NCBI GenBank assembly: GCA_017469795.1
Contig: JAFUFT010000026.1
Coordinates: 1 to 41,332, forward strand
DNA from: Oscillospiraceae bacterium
GTDB lineage: Bacteria > Bacillota > Clostridia > Oscillospirales > Oscillospiraceae
Reading direction: 5' to 3'
DNA: 41,332 nt
A program made the translations under genes and the position numbers. Below are positions 15,530 to 22,082 of this stretch, in pieces. How positions within the stretch are numbered: the first letter of the stretch is position 1; every line of letters begins with the position of its first letter. Under the pieces are notes generated by a model. The model was not told the origin of the DNA and ran no database searches. It was given only the letters and a program-made list of their open reading frames with translations.

Positions 15530-15558
15530 TTTTCAAATCGGAACCTTTGTTGTACAAT
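15530..15558 (+). promoter_or_regulatory. Probable promoter of queH
   Basis: -10 TACAAT (15553-15558) with a poor -35 TTTTCA (15530-15535) at 17 bp. Divergent from the AraC promoter. Confidence 0.4.
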
Positions 15559-15591
15559 GACGTTTGACAAAATGTTCATGAGGTGGTCAAA

Positions 15592-16137
15592 ATGAAGCTG
15601 CTGCTGCATATCTGCTGCGCCCCCTGCAGCAACATGTGCATTGAGACCCTGCGGGGCGACGGGATCGAGCCGGTGGGATTCTGGTACAATCCCAACATTC
15701 ATCCCTTTACCGAGTATCGCGCCCGGCGAAACTGCCTCCGGGAATACGCGAAGGATATCGACCTGAAGCTGCTGGAACAGAACGACTACGGTCTGCGGCC
15801 CTTCGTCCGGGAGGTGGCAGGGGACATCGACGGCCGGTGCGTCAAATGCTATGAGATGCGTCTGGGCCGGACAGCTCAATACGCCGCGGAAATGGGGTAC
15901 GATGCCTTCACCTCCTCCCTGTTCATCTCCCCCTACCAGAAGCACGACCTGATGCGTCAGGTGGCGGAGGACGCCGCCGCCCGGTTCGGGGTGCAGTTTC
16001 TCTATCGGGACTTCCGGCCCTACTTCAAGGCAGGACAGGAACGGGCCAGAGCCCTCGGATTTTATATGCAGAAGTACTGCGGCTGTGTGTTCTCCGAAGA
16101 GGAACGCTATCTCAAGGCCCATAAGATCCTGCGCTGA
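15592..16137 (+). CDS. queH: Epoxyqueuosine reductase QueH
   Basis: QueH performs the last step of queuosine synthesis in tRNA, reducing epoxyqueuosine; it replaces cobalamin-dependent QueG in many anaerobes. The 181-residue protein shows the family's cysteine set: C8-C9-A-P-C12 near the N-terminus, C83-V-K-C86-Y-E-M-R in the middle and C163-G-C165 near the end, consistent with an iron-sulfur cluster plus a second metal, together with W-Y-N-P-N-I-H-P and TSSLFISPYQ. Start at 15592 has GAGGTGG upstream; the three-codon extension is not needed. It is monocistronic; no other queuosine genes are present. Confidence 0.94.
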   Translation: MKLLLHICCAPCSNMCIETLRGDGIEPVGFWYNPNIHPFTEYRARRNCLREYAKDIDLKLLEQNDYGLRPFVREVAGDIDGRCVKCYEMRLGRTAQYAAEMGYDAFTSSLFISPYQKHDLMRQVAEDAAARFGVQFLYRDFRPYFKAGQERARALGFYMQKYCGCVFSEEERYLKAHKILR

Positions 16138-16190
16138 GCCTCATTTTGCCACAGCTCCATAAAAATCAACACTGTCCCCGCCCGGCCCGA

Positions 16191-16201
16191 TATGGTATAA
16201 T
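16191..16201 (+). promoter_or_regulatory. Extended -10 promoter of the DinB-like gene and rex
   Basis: TATAAT at 16196-16201 preceded by TG-N, an extended -10, with no good -35 box. It drives the DinB-like gene and, by proximity, rex. Confidence 0.55.
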
Positions 16202-16231
16202 ATCTCCACAGAAAGAAAAGGAGGTAATCCT

Positions 16232-16825
16232 ATGAAAGACGCCATGATTGTGATCGCGAAATTCAATCAGCTCCAGAATCTCAAACTGCTGAAGCTGCTG
16301 GATGGGCTCACCGATGAGCAACGCAAGCAGGACGTGGGAACAAACTACACCTTCGGCTCCATCCACGGAGCGCTGGATCGGATGGCCGGCACCCTGGCGA
16401 TGAGCCTGAATATGCTCAGTGACGACGGCCCCGGTGGTCCGGGAGGTCCGGGTGGTCCGGGAGGTCCCGGCGGTCCCGGTGGTCCCGGTGGTCCCGGTGG
16501 TCCCGGTGGTCCCGGTGGTGCGGGAGGTCCCGGTGGTCCCGGTGGTCCCGGTGGTCCCGGTGGTCCCGGCATGGGAGAACCCAAGTATGACATTCCCGAC
16601 TATGAGGCACTGAAGAAAAAAATCATTGAGACAGACGCCGGATATGTCGCCGGCTTCGAGGCCATTTCCGAGGAAAAGTGCGTCTCCGGCGCAGGGGTTC
16701 CTCTGTACGACATGGTCATGAAGGGCATGTTCATTGCCAACTTCGTCCGCGGCGCCGTCTGCCAGGCGCTCAAGGCGGAATTTGAAATTGAAAGTGATCT
16801 GATCTCCGGGGCATTGCTGTCCTGA
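16232..16825 (+). CDS. DinB-like protein with a (Gly-Pro-Gly)16 insert
   Basis: The 197-residue protein's first 65 residues resemble the start of a DinB/YfiT four-helix metal-binding fold ([26 protein letters not shown]). These proteins act as thiol-dependent transferases or remain uncharacterised. The helices are then interrupted by 48 residues of Gly-Pro-Gly triplets (66-113, one Gly-Ala-Gly), after which the fold resumes ([35 protein letters not shown]). His50 is in the expected metal-ligand position; the other ligands are not obvious, so activity is uncertain. Start at 16232 has AGGAGG upstream. It lies 29 bases before rex on the same transcript. No signal peptide. Confidence 0.75.
   Translation: MKDAMIVIAKFNQLQNLKLLKLLDGLTDEQRKQDVGTNYTFGSIHGALDRMAGTLAMSLNMLSDDGPGGPGGPGGPGGPGGPGGPGGPGGPGGPGGAGGPGGPGGPGGPGGPGMGEPKYDIPDYEALKKKIIETDAGYVAGFEAISEEKCVSGAGVPLYDMVMKGMFIANFVRGAVCQALKAEFEIESDLISGALLS
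16427..16570 (+). repeat. 9-bp tandem repeat coding Gly-Pro-Gly
   Basis: Sixteen 9-bp units, most exactly GGTCCCGGT; the first few use CCG and GGA codons and one unit near the middle codes Gly-Ala-Gly. Uniform central units suggest recent expansion. Units are in frame, so slippage changes insert length only. Confidence 0.95.
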
Positions 16826-16854
16826 GATCTGCGCGTAACTGGAGGAACAAAACT

Positions 16855-17490
16855 ATGATTGCAGCGCTGTCCCAGGGAACGCTTCAGCGGCTTCCCCAAT
16901 ATCTGATCATGCTGAAAACGGAACAGCGGGAGGGCCGCGGCAGCGTCTCCGCCGACGGCATCGGTACCGTGGTGGGAGTCAGCCCCAGCCAAGTCCGGCA
17001 CGATCTGTCCGCCTGCGGCGTCAACCGCGGTCCCGGCGAAAGTTATGACGTGGCGGAACTGACAAAGAGCATCGAACACGCTCTGGGCTATGACGATATT
17101 TCCAACGCCGTCATCGTCGGGGCGGGCCAGCTGGGCCGTGCGCTGCTGAGTTATCAGAATTACGGAGATTACGGTGTGGATGTGGTGGCGGCCTTTGACG
17201 CCGACGAGTCCATGGCGGGAACTGAGGTAGGCGGCAAGCCGATCCTGTCGGTCAAGCGCATGACCAGCCTGTGCCGCCGCATGAAGGTACACATCGGCAT
17301 CATCACCGTGCCGGCCATCCACGCCCAGGAGGCATGCGACCGGCTGGTGGAGGGCGGCATCCAGGCCATCTGGAATTTTGCTCCGGTCCATCTGAAGGTC
17401 CCGGAGGGCGTGATCGTGAAGAACGAGATCATCGCCGTGTCTCTGGGCGAGCTGTCCCGGCAGCTTCAGGAGAAGCGCCGGGGAGAATAA
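16855..17490 (+). CDS. rex: Redox-sensing transcriptional repressor Rex
   Basis: Rex represses fermentation and hydrogen genes and is released from DNA when NADH rises. The 211-residue protein has an N-terminal winged helix (about 1-78: TLQRLPQYL, then S-P-S-Q-V-R-H-D-L-S recognition helix) and a Rossmann domain with NAD-binding GAGQLG (89-94), acidic FDAD at the end of strand 2, and the C-terminal domain-swap helix. Start at 16855 follows CTGGAGGAAC. The wing sequence (ACGVNRGPGESYDV) departs from the common F-G-E-F-G-x-R-G-x-G-Y, but the protein is otherwise regular. It is the second gene after the DinB-like protein. A hairpin follows its stop. Confidence 0.94.
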   Translation: MIAALSQGTLQRLPQYLIMLKTEQREGRGSVSADGIGTVVGVSPSQVRHDLSACGVNRGPGESYDVAELTKSIEHALGYDDISNAVIVGAGQLGRALLSYQNYGDYGVDVVAAFDADESMAGTEVGGKPILSVKRMTSLCRRMKVHIGIITVPAIHAQEACDRLVEGGIQAIWNFAPVHLKVPEGVIVKNEIIAVSLGELSRQLQEKRRGE

Positions 17491-17499
17491 GCTACATCA

Positions 17500-17538
17500 G
17501 GCCGGTACGCTGCGGCGTACCGGCCCTGTTGCATTTTC
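17500..17538 (+). terminator. Intrinsic terminator after rex
   Basis: An 11-bp perfect GC-rich stem (17500-17510 with 17515-17525), four-base loop; the T-tract after it is interrupted. Confidence 0.7.
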
Positions 17539-17557
17539 AGGAAAAATCATGTAGAAT
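17529..17557 (+). promoter_or_regulatory. Promoter of the thioesterase gene
   Basis: -35 TTGCAT (17529-17534), 17-bp spacer, -10 TAGAAT (17552-17557). Confidence 0.55.
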
Positions 17558-17585
17558 AATCCCAGTCATTTCAGGGAGGAACAAC

Positions 17586-18059
17586 ATGGAACCAGAACTT
17601 TTTTCCCAGGCCGGCATGGAGATTTCCTGCCGCAAATTCAGCCAGCGCATCAATTCTGAGACGGACCATCGGGGCCCGTCCTTTAACGTGTCGATGAAGT
17701 CCAGATATGAATCCTGCGACTTCCAGACAAAAACCCTGCTTCTTTCTTATCCGGTGGAGGAGTATATGCGCAACCCTGCCGGCGTCATGCACGGAGGCGC
17801 CGTGGCCGGCGCCATGGACATCGCTATGGGAAGCCTGACCTTTTATATGAGCGGAGAGTATCTGACCCCTACCATCAACCTGAACGTTTCCTACGAGCGT
17901 CCCATCGCCACAGGCAAGCGGCTTTTCGTGGAGGCGTCATGCTATGCCTGCGGCAAGACCATGGCCTACGCCTCGGCCAAAGCCTGGGTCGAAGGCAACC
18001 CGGACAAGATCGTCGCCAGCGCCTCCGGCACCTACTACACTGCCAGCGGCGTCCGGTAA
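17586..18059 (+). CDS. PaaI-type hotdog-fold thioesterase
   Basis: The 157-residue single-domain hotdog protein presumably hydrolyses an acyl-CoA or related thioester. The family signature NPAGVMHGGAVAGAMDIAMG (63-82; His69-Gly70-Gly71) is followed by the strand N-L-N-V-S-Y-E-R-P and a final G-T-Y-Y strand. Start at 17586 follows GGGAGGA. It is monocistronic, with its own promoter and a strong terminator. The substrate cannot be assigned. Confidence 0.88.
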   Translation: MEPELFSQAGMEISCRKFSQRINSETDHRGPSFNVSMKSRYESCDFQTKTLLLSYPVEEYMRNPAGVMHGGAVAGAMDIAMGSLTFYMSGEYLTPTINLNVSYERPIATGKRLFVEASCYACGKTMAYASAKAWVEGNPDKIVASASGTYYTASGVR

Positions 18060-18079
18060 CAGCAGAATTGTCCTGTCGG

Positions 18080-18114
18080 GGAGGCGCTTCACAGAGAAGC
18101 GCCTCCTTCTTTTT
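18080..18114 (+). terminator. Intrinsic terminator after the thioesterase gene
   Basis: An 11-bp perfect stem (18080-18090 with 18096-18106), five-base loop, then TTCTTTTT. Confidence 0.92.
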
Positions 18115-18169
18115 GTGACGGTTGATGGAACGTAACTGGCCGACAGTGGCAAATTCTTTTTAACAAATC

Positions 18170-18688
18170 GGAGTTTGTAAAGCTCTTTTTTATTCCCTCC
18201 GGGGGCCATGCCGTGCGATGGGACCCGCTGCGACAGCAGTGGGCGCGCGTTCCCTACTTCTGCCTCACCAGAAGTAGGCAAGAGTGACCAAAGGGCCTTG
18301 CCCTTTGGAATCCCGCCCGCGTGGCGATGCTCTTTACGCCGTCGAACGCTCAAACGAAAACAGCAGGTCGCCGCTTGACTTCGTGAGCGGCTATGGGGCA
18401 ATCCTCACCCCGTTTCGGGTGGGACCGACAAACACCCTCCACCGTCGCGCCTTCGTATGCACCCCGCGCGTGGGAACGAAACGGCACACAAATCGGTAGC
18501 GGCGGCGAGCGAGCCGGTAGCGAGCCGTCCGCACACTGCATTCCCAGTCGAGCGCTCAATCTTGCACTGTTTACCCCTGGCGTGGGAGAATCGCAAAGGG
18601 GGAACCCCCATTGCCCGGTTCTTTCCTCCATTTCTTGCCGGCCAAGAAATGGAGCCGTCGGAGACATCTAAAGAGCACTACAAACTCC
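18170..18688. repeat. Non-coding element with terminal inverted repeats and internal hairpins
   Basis: The main gene-free stretch of the window. Its ends are 19-base inverted repeats (18170-18188 and 18670-18688, 17 of 19 matching). Inside are several perfect hairpins: 18253-18262 with 18269-18278 (10 bp), 18288-18295 with 18301-18308 (8 bp) and 18626-18637 with 18643-18654 (12 bp), plus smaller ones. Short open frames cross it on both strands but have no ribosome sites and no protein-like character. It could be a MITE-like or dispersed intergenic repeat, or a large structured RNA; sequence alone cannot decide. It is not part of either neighbouring gene, both of which have their own terminators. 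Confidence 0.7.
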
Positions 18689-18711
18689 AATTGATAAGCA
18701 GATCTTTAGAC

Positions 18712-18742
18712 AAAACAGGCGTGACCATCGGGTCACGCCTGT
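18712..18742 (-). terminator. Intrinsic terminator after xpt
   Basis: A 12-bp perfect stem (18715-18726 with 18731-18742), tetraloop, T-run on the minus strand; it ends the wecB-xpaC-xpt transcript. Confidence 0.88.
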
Positions 18743-18783
18743 TGCCTGTACTATTGCGTCGGGTGTCACTCCCGCCGGGGGTT

Positions 18784-19359
18784 TTATCGGAAGGTGACGG
18801 TCCCCTTTTCCCCGTCCATCTTGTCCACGATCGCCAGAGATTCCAGCCGGATCCCCTTGGCCCGGAACCGGTCTCCGGCCCCCTGGAACCCCTTCTCAAT
18901 GGCGATACCGATACCGCAGAGGGTGGCCCCGGCCTGATGGATCAGGTCCATAAGTCCCTCCAGGGCCTTCCCGTTGGCCAGGAAATCGTCGATGATCAGG
19001 ATCCGGTCCTCCGGGCCAAGATACCGCCGGTCCACGATCACGTCGCTGACATTCTTATGGGTAAAAGATTCCACCTTGGTGCAGTACACATCCTTGCCCA
19101 GATTCAGGCTCTTGGATTTCTTGGCGAACACCACCGGACAGCCGAATTCCAGAGCTGCAATACAGGCGATGCCGATCCCGGAGGCCTCGATAGTCAGGAT
19201 CTTGTTGACCCCCGCGTCCGCAAACCGCCGCTTCCACTCCAGGCCCATCTCCTTGAGCAGGTCAATGTCCATCTGATGGTTGAGAAACCCGCTGACCTTC
19301 AGAATATCCCCGGGATAGACCTCCCCGTCTTCCAGAATTCTCTTTTCCAGCAGTTCCAT
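18784..19359 (-). CDS. xpt: Xanthine phosphoribosyltransferase
   Basis: Xpt salvages xanthine to XMP with PRPP in the cytoplasm. The 191-residue protein matches Xpt over its full length: the N-terminal MELLEKRILEDGEV, SGFLNHQMD, IEASGIGIA (58-66), FAKKSKSLNL and the PRPP-binding loop ILIIDDFLANGKAL (120-133). The start at 19359 follows AAGGAGAAAGAGG. No purine riboswitch precedes it, because it is internal to an operon: it lies 20 bases after the xpaC-like gene. No xanthine permease is linked. Confidence 0.95.
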   Translation of the reverse strand: MELLEKRILEDGEVYPGDILKVSGFLNHQMDIDLLKEMGLEWKRRFADAGVNKILTIEASGIGIACIAALEFGCPVVFAKKSKSLNLGKDVYCTKVESFTHKNVSDVIVDRRYLGPEDRILIIDDFLANGKALEGLMDLIHQAGATLCGIGIAIEKGFQGAGDRFRAKGIRLESLAIVDKMDGEKGTVTFR

Positions 19360-19379
19360 TTCCTCTTTCTCCTTCGCCC

Positions 19380-20822
19380 TTACAGATTCAGCTCGTTTTC
19401 CATGGCAAGGCCGTCTTTTTCCAGCATCTGCTCCATGACCTTCAGATCCGCTGAAATATCCAGCACATCATCGGCAAACAGCTTGTCCAGCTGGGTCTCG
19501 TACCCGTCCACCAGCTTGTCCATCATGCCCTCGATCTTCGCCTTTGCCTCGGTAATGTTGTCGCCCTCGATGCCCTGGGCCTCCAGCTTGGCGTAGTTCT
19601 CCAGAATCTTCAGTGTCTGGGGCAGATAGTAATTCATAAAGCTCCGCAGTTCGCCGGACTTCTCCGGCCGTTCGTCCAGGAGTTTGAAGATCTTCCCGGT
19701 AAGTTCCTCAATCCGGCGGATCTTGTCGGACATATCCTCGTCCGCAATGGCGTCGTTGACCTCCCGGATGTGCCGCAGGGTGGCTGTGGCGTTGTCATCT
19801 CCCGGGACCTCCTGATCCACAACGGGCTCCGGTTCCGGCGCATCCGCCAGAGGCTCACCCAGCACCAGCATCCGCCGGGCGGCGTCCACATAGCCCTGCT
19901 CCCAGTAGTTGCGCTCCAGCATCTCCTCCAGATCTTTTTCCGTCTTTTTTTCGCTGATGCCCATCGCTTCCGCCAGCGAGGAGATGGCGATGTGATCCCG
20001 CTTGCCGATCATATTCAGGTATTTCTGGAATTTCTTCAGTTTCCGCTTCCGTCCGCCGGCCACGGCGATCAGGGTGATGCCGATCAGCGTCAGCGCCAGC
20101 AGCGGCAGTGTCTCACCCAGCAGATAGCTCATGCTGTAGAAGTATGTGATCTCGTCGATCAGCGTCATGATAAATGTGAAGCCGAACAGGCCGGCCATAA
20201 TGCCGCCGATCCAGCGGAACAACCGAACGTGACCCAGTCCGTAGCGGTCGCCTTCCTCCTGCTTCGCCTTGCGTTTCCGGGCCGTGGCCTCCGCCTTCTT
20301 CATATTCTCCTGCCGGACGGCCTCCGCGGCCTGCCTGCGTTTCTCCTGTTCCTCCCGCTCCCGGGCCAGCCGTTCCTGCACGTCTGAGGTGGTCTGTCCG
20401 TAGTTGCCGGGCCGGGCCGAACTGCTCTGCCGGCTTTTTACCGCCTGATTGCGGATCTGCTGTGCGCCGTTCCGCATTGCATCCATTGCCCTTCCCGCCT
20501 CCATGTTGAGCTTTTTGCTGGACGGCCATTTCCCGCTGATCTGCAGCAGCAGAAGGAACAGTCCGATGGGCCATGCGCCCACAAATCCGAGAATGATCAG
20601 GATCCAGTGCCAGCCGTCGTCCGCCTTGGCGCTGCGCTGATTGCTGCGGTTGATGTTCTTCCAGTATGGGTTCTCGCTCACCGGCTGCGATTTTCTGCTG
20701 CTGATCCGGTAGCTGCCGTCCACAGGGGCCTGCTGGCCTTCTTCCCCGGAGGGCACATAGTGCACATTGCCGTTTTCGTCGAATTCCCAACGGCCCTGAT
20801 TGTTCTCCGTATTCACGGTCAT
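19380..20822 (-). CDS. Membrane protein with C-terminal XpaC-like (5-bromo-4-chloroindolyl phosphate hydrolysis) domain
   Basis: The 480-residue protein has a polar N-terminus (1-70), a membrane helix (72-95), a charged predicted coiled coil (145-190), two further helices (203-222 and 237-256), a winged-helix-like segment (about 270-322: AISSLAEAMGISEKKTEKDLEEML), an acidic linker, and an XpaC-type helical domain (345-475, with NYYLPQTLKILENYAKLE). XpaC domains are linked to a colorimetric phosphatase phenotype and often sit near toxic-anion resistance (TelA) proteins, but the biochemical role is unknown. ATG at 20822 overlaps the wecB stop (ATGA), but GGAGG is only one base before it; GTG at 20816 has better spacing and may be the true start. 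Confidence 0.82.
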   Translation of the reverse strand: MTVNTENNQGRWEFDENGNVHYVPSGEEGQQAPVDGSYRISSRKSQPVSENPYWKNINRSNQRSAKADDGWHWILIILGFVGAWPIGLFLLLLQISGKWPSSKKLNMEAGRAMDAMRNGAQQIRNQAVKSRQSSSARPGNYGQTTSDVQERLAREREEQEKRRQAAEAVRQENMKKAEATARKRKAKQEEGDRYGLGHVRLFRWIGGIMAGLFGFTFIMTLIDEITYFYSMSYLLGETLPLLALTLIGITLIAVAGGRKRKLKKFQKYLNMIGKRDHIAISSLAEAMGISEKKTEKDLEEMLERNYWEQGYVDAARRMLVLGEPLADAPEPEPVVDQEVPGDDNATATLRHIREVNDAIADEDMSDKIRRIEELTGKIFKLLDERPEKSGELRSFMNYYLPQTLKILENYAKLEAQGIEGDNITEAKAKIEGMMDKLVDGYETQLDKLFADDVLDISADLKVMEQMLEKDGLAMENELNL

Positions 20823-21922
20823 TCCTCCAATTCCCGCTCCAGTATATCTGCAATGCGCCGGGAAGCGTAACCATCGCCGTAGGGATTGGACGCCCCGGAC
20901 ATGGCGGCGTATGCGTCCGGATCCTCCAAAAGCAGCCGGAAGCAGTCGTAGATTCGTTCTTCATCGGTCCCCACCAGTTTCAGCGTTCCCGCCGCCACGC
21001 CCTCCGGGCGTTCGGTGGTATCCCGCATCACCAGCACGGGCTTGCCGAGGGACGGGGCCTCCTCCTGGATGCCGCCGGAATCCGTCAGGATCAAATGGCA
21101 CCGGGCCATAAAATTGTGGAAATCCAGCACGTCCAGCGGCTCGATCAGCCGGATCCGGTCCATGCCGGTCAGCTCCCGTCCCGCGATCTCCCGCACCGCG
21201 GGATTGAGATGGATGGGATAGATCACTTTGATATCCGGATGCTCCTCCGCCACCCGCCGGATAGCCCGGAACATCCGCGCCATGGGCTCGCCCAGGCTCT
21301 CCCGCCGGTGGACCTCCACCAAAATCAGGCGGCTGTCCGACGCCCACTCCAACTCCGGATGGGTATAGTCCCTCCGCACGGTGGTCCGGAGCGCGTCGAT
21401 CCCGGTGTTGCCGGTGACGTAGATGGTCTTATCATCCCGCATTTCCCGCAGAAGATTCTCCCGGGCGGTCTCGGTGGGCGCAAAGTTAAACCGGGAGATA
21501 ATGCTCACAGTTTGGCGGTTGAACTCCTCCGGATAGGGGCTGTAGATGTTGTAGGTGCGGAGTCCCGCCTCCACGTGTCCCACCGGGATCTGCAGATAGA
21601 AGGCCGCCATGGCGGTAAACAGGGTCGTGGAGGTGTCTCCGTGGACCAGCACCACATCCGGCTTTTCCTTCCGGAGCACGGGCTCCATTCCCGTGAGGAT
21701 CCCGGTGCCCAGGTCAAAGAGGGTCTGCCGGTCCTTCATAATGGAAAGGTCGTAATCCGGTACAACGTCAAAGGTCCGCAACACCATGTCCAGCATCTGA
21801 CGATGCTGTCCGGTGACGCAGACGACCGTTTCGACCCCGGGGCGGGACTTGAGCTCATTGACCAGCGGACACATTTTGATGGCCTCCGGCCTGGTGCCAA
21901 ACACCAGCATGACTTTCTTCAT
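20819..21922 (-). CDS. wecB: UDP-N-acetylglucosamine 2-epimerase (non-hydrolysing)
   Basis: WecB interconverts UDP-GlcNAc and UDP-ManNAc, supplying ManNAc for teichoic acid linkage units or other surface polymers. The 367-residue protein has the family landmarks: FGTRPEAIKM (8-17), VHGDT (93-97), HVEAGLRT (116-123), PEEFNR (131-136), VHRRES (204-209) and TDSGGIQEE (280-288). Start at 21922 follows GGGGTTGGGATC; the nine-codon extension upstream lacks a ribosome site. It is first in the wecB-xpaC-xpt transcript. No teichoic acid glycosyltransferase is nearby. Confidence 0.95.
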   Translation of the reverse strand: MKKVMLVFGTRPEAIKMCPLVNELKSRPGVETVVCVTGQHRQMLDMVLRTFDVVPDYDLSIMKDRQTLFDLGTGILTGMEPVLRKEKPDVVLVHGDTSTTLFTAMAAFYLQIPVGHVEAGLRTYNIYSPYPEEFNRQTVSIISRFNFAPTETARENLLREMRDDKTIYVTGNTGIDALRTTVRRDYTHPELEWASDSRLILVEVHRRESLGEPMARMFRAIRRVAEEHPDIKVIYPIHLNPAVREIAGRELTGMDRIRLIEPLDVLDFHNFMARCHLILTDSGGIQEEAPSLGKPVLVMRDTTERPEGVAAGTLKLVGTDEERIYDCFRLLLEDPDAYAAMSGASNPYGDGYASRRIADILERELEE

Positions 21923-21954
21923 GATCCCAACCCCTTTCCGTAAACTCACCGTAT

Positions 21955-21983
21955 ATTTTACACGCTTTCACGCAAACCGTCAA
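21955..21983 (-). promoter_or_regulatory. Promoter of wecB operon
   Basis: Minus strand: -35 TTGACG (21978-21983), 17-bp spacer, -10 TAAAAT (21955-21960). Confidence 0.75.
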
Positions 21984-22022
21984 CCGAAAGCGGCGGGATC
22001 CGCCGATTATTTTATCCTGCGC

Positions 22023-22051
22023 TTGCGCTTTGCCTCATTTGGGATTATACT
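22023..22051 (+). promoter_or_regulatory. Promoter of the Xaa-Pro aminopeptidase gene
   Basis: -35 TTGCGC (22023-22028), 17-bp spacer, -10 TATACT (22046-22051). Divergent from the wecB promoter. Confidence 0.6.
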
Positions 22052-22082
22052 ATGGAGGAACAAATGTTAGGGAGAGATAACC

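Noticed and set aside
16427..16570. CRISPR or non-coding satellite
   Set aside because: Units are contiguous 9-mers without spacers, in frame within a gene with a strong ribosome site.
18350..18671. Open frames on both strands inside the inverted-repeat element
   Set aside because: No ribosome binding sites, no protein-like composition, and both strands are open over the same repeat; most likely chance translations of a non-coding element.
18170..18688. Insertion sequence
   Set aside because: No transposase or remnant is recognisable and no target duplication could be seen, so I describe it only as a non-coding repeat-like element.
19360..19379. Purine riboswitch upstream of xpt
   Set aside because: Only 20 bases separate xpt from the preceding gene, and no aptamer is present upstream of the operon either.
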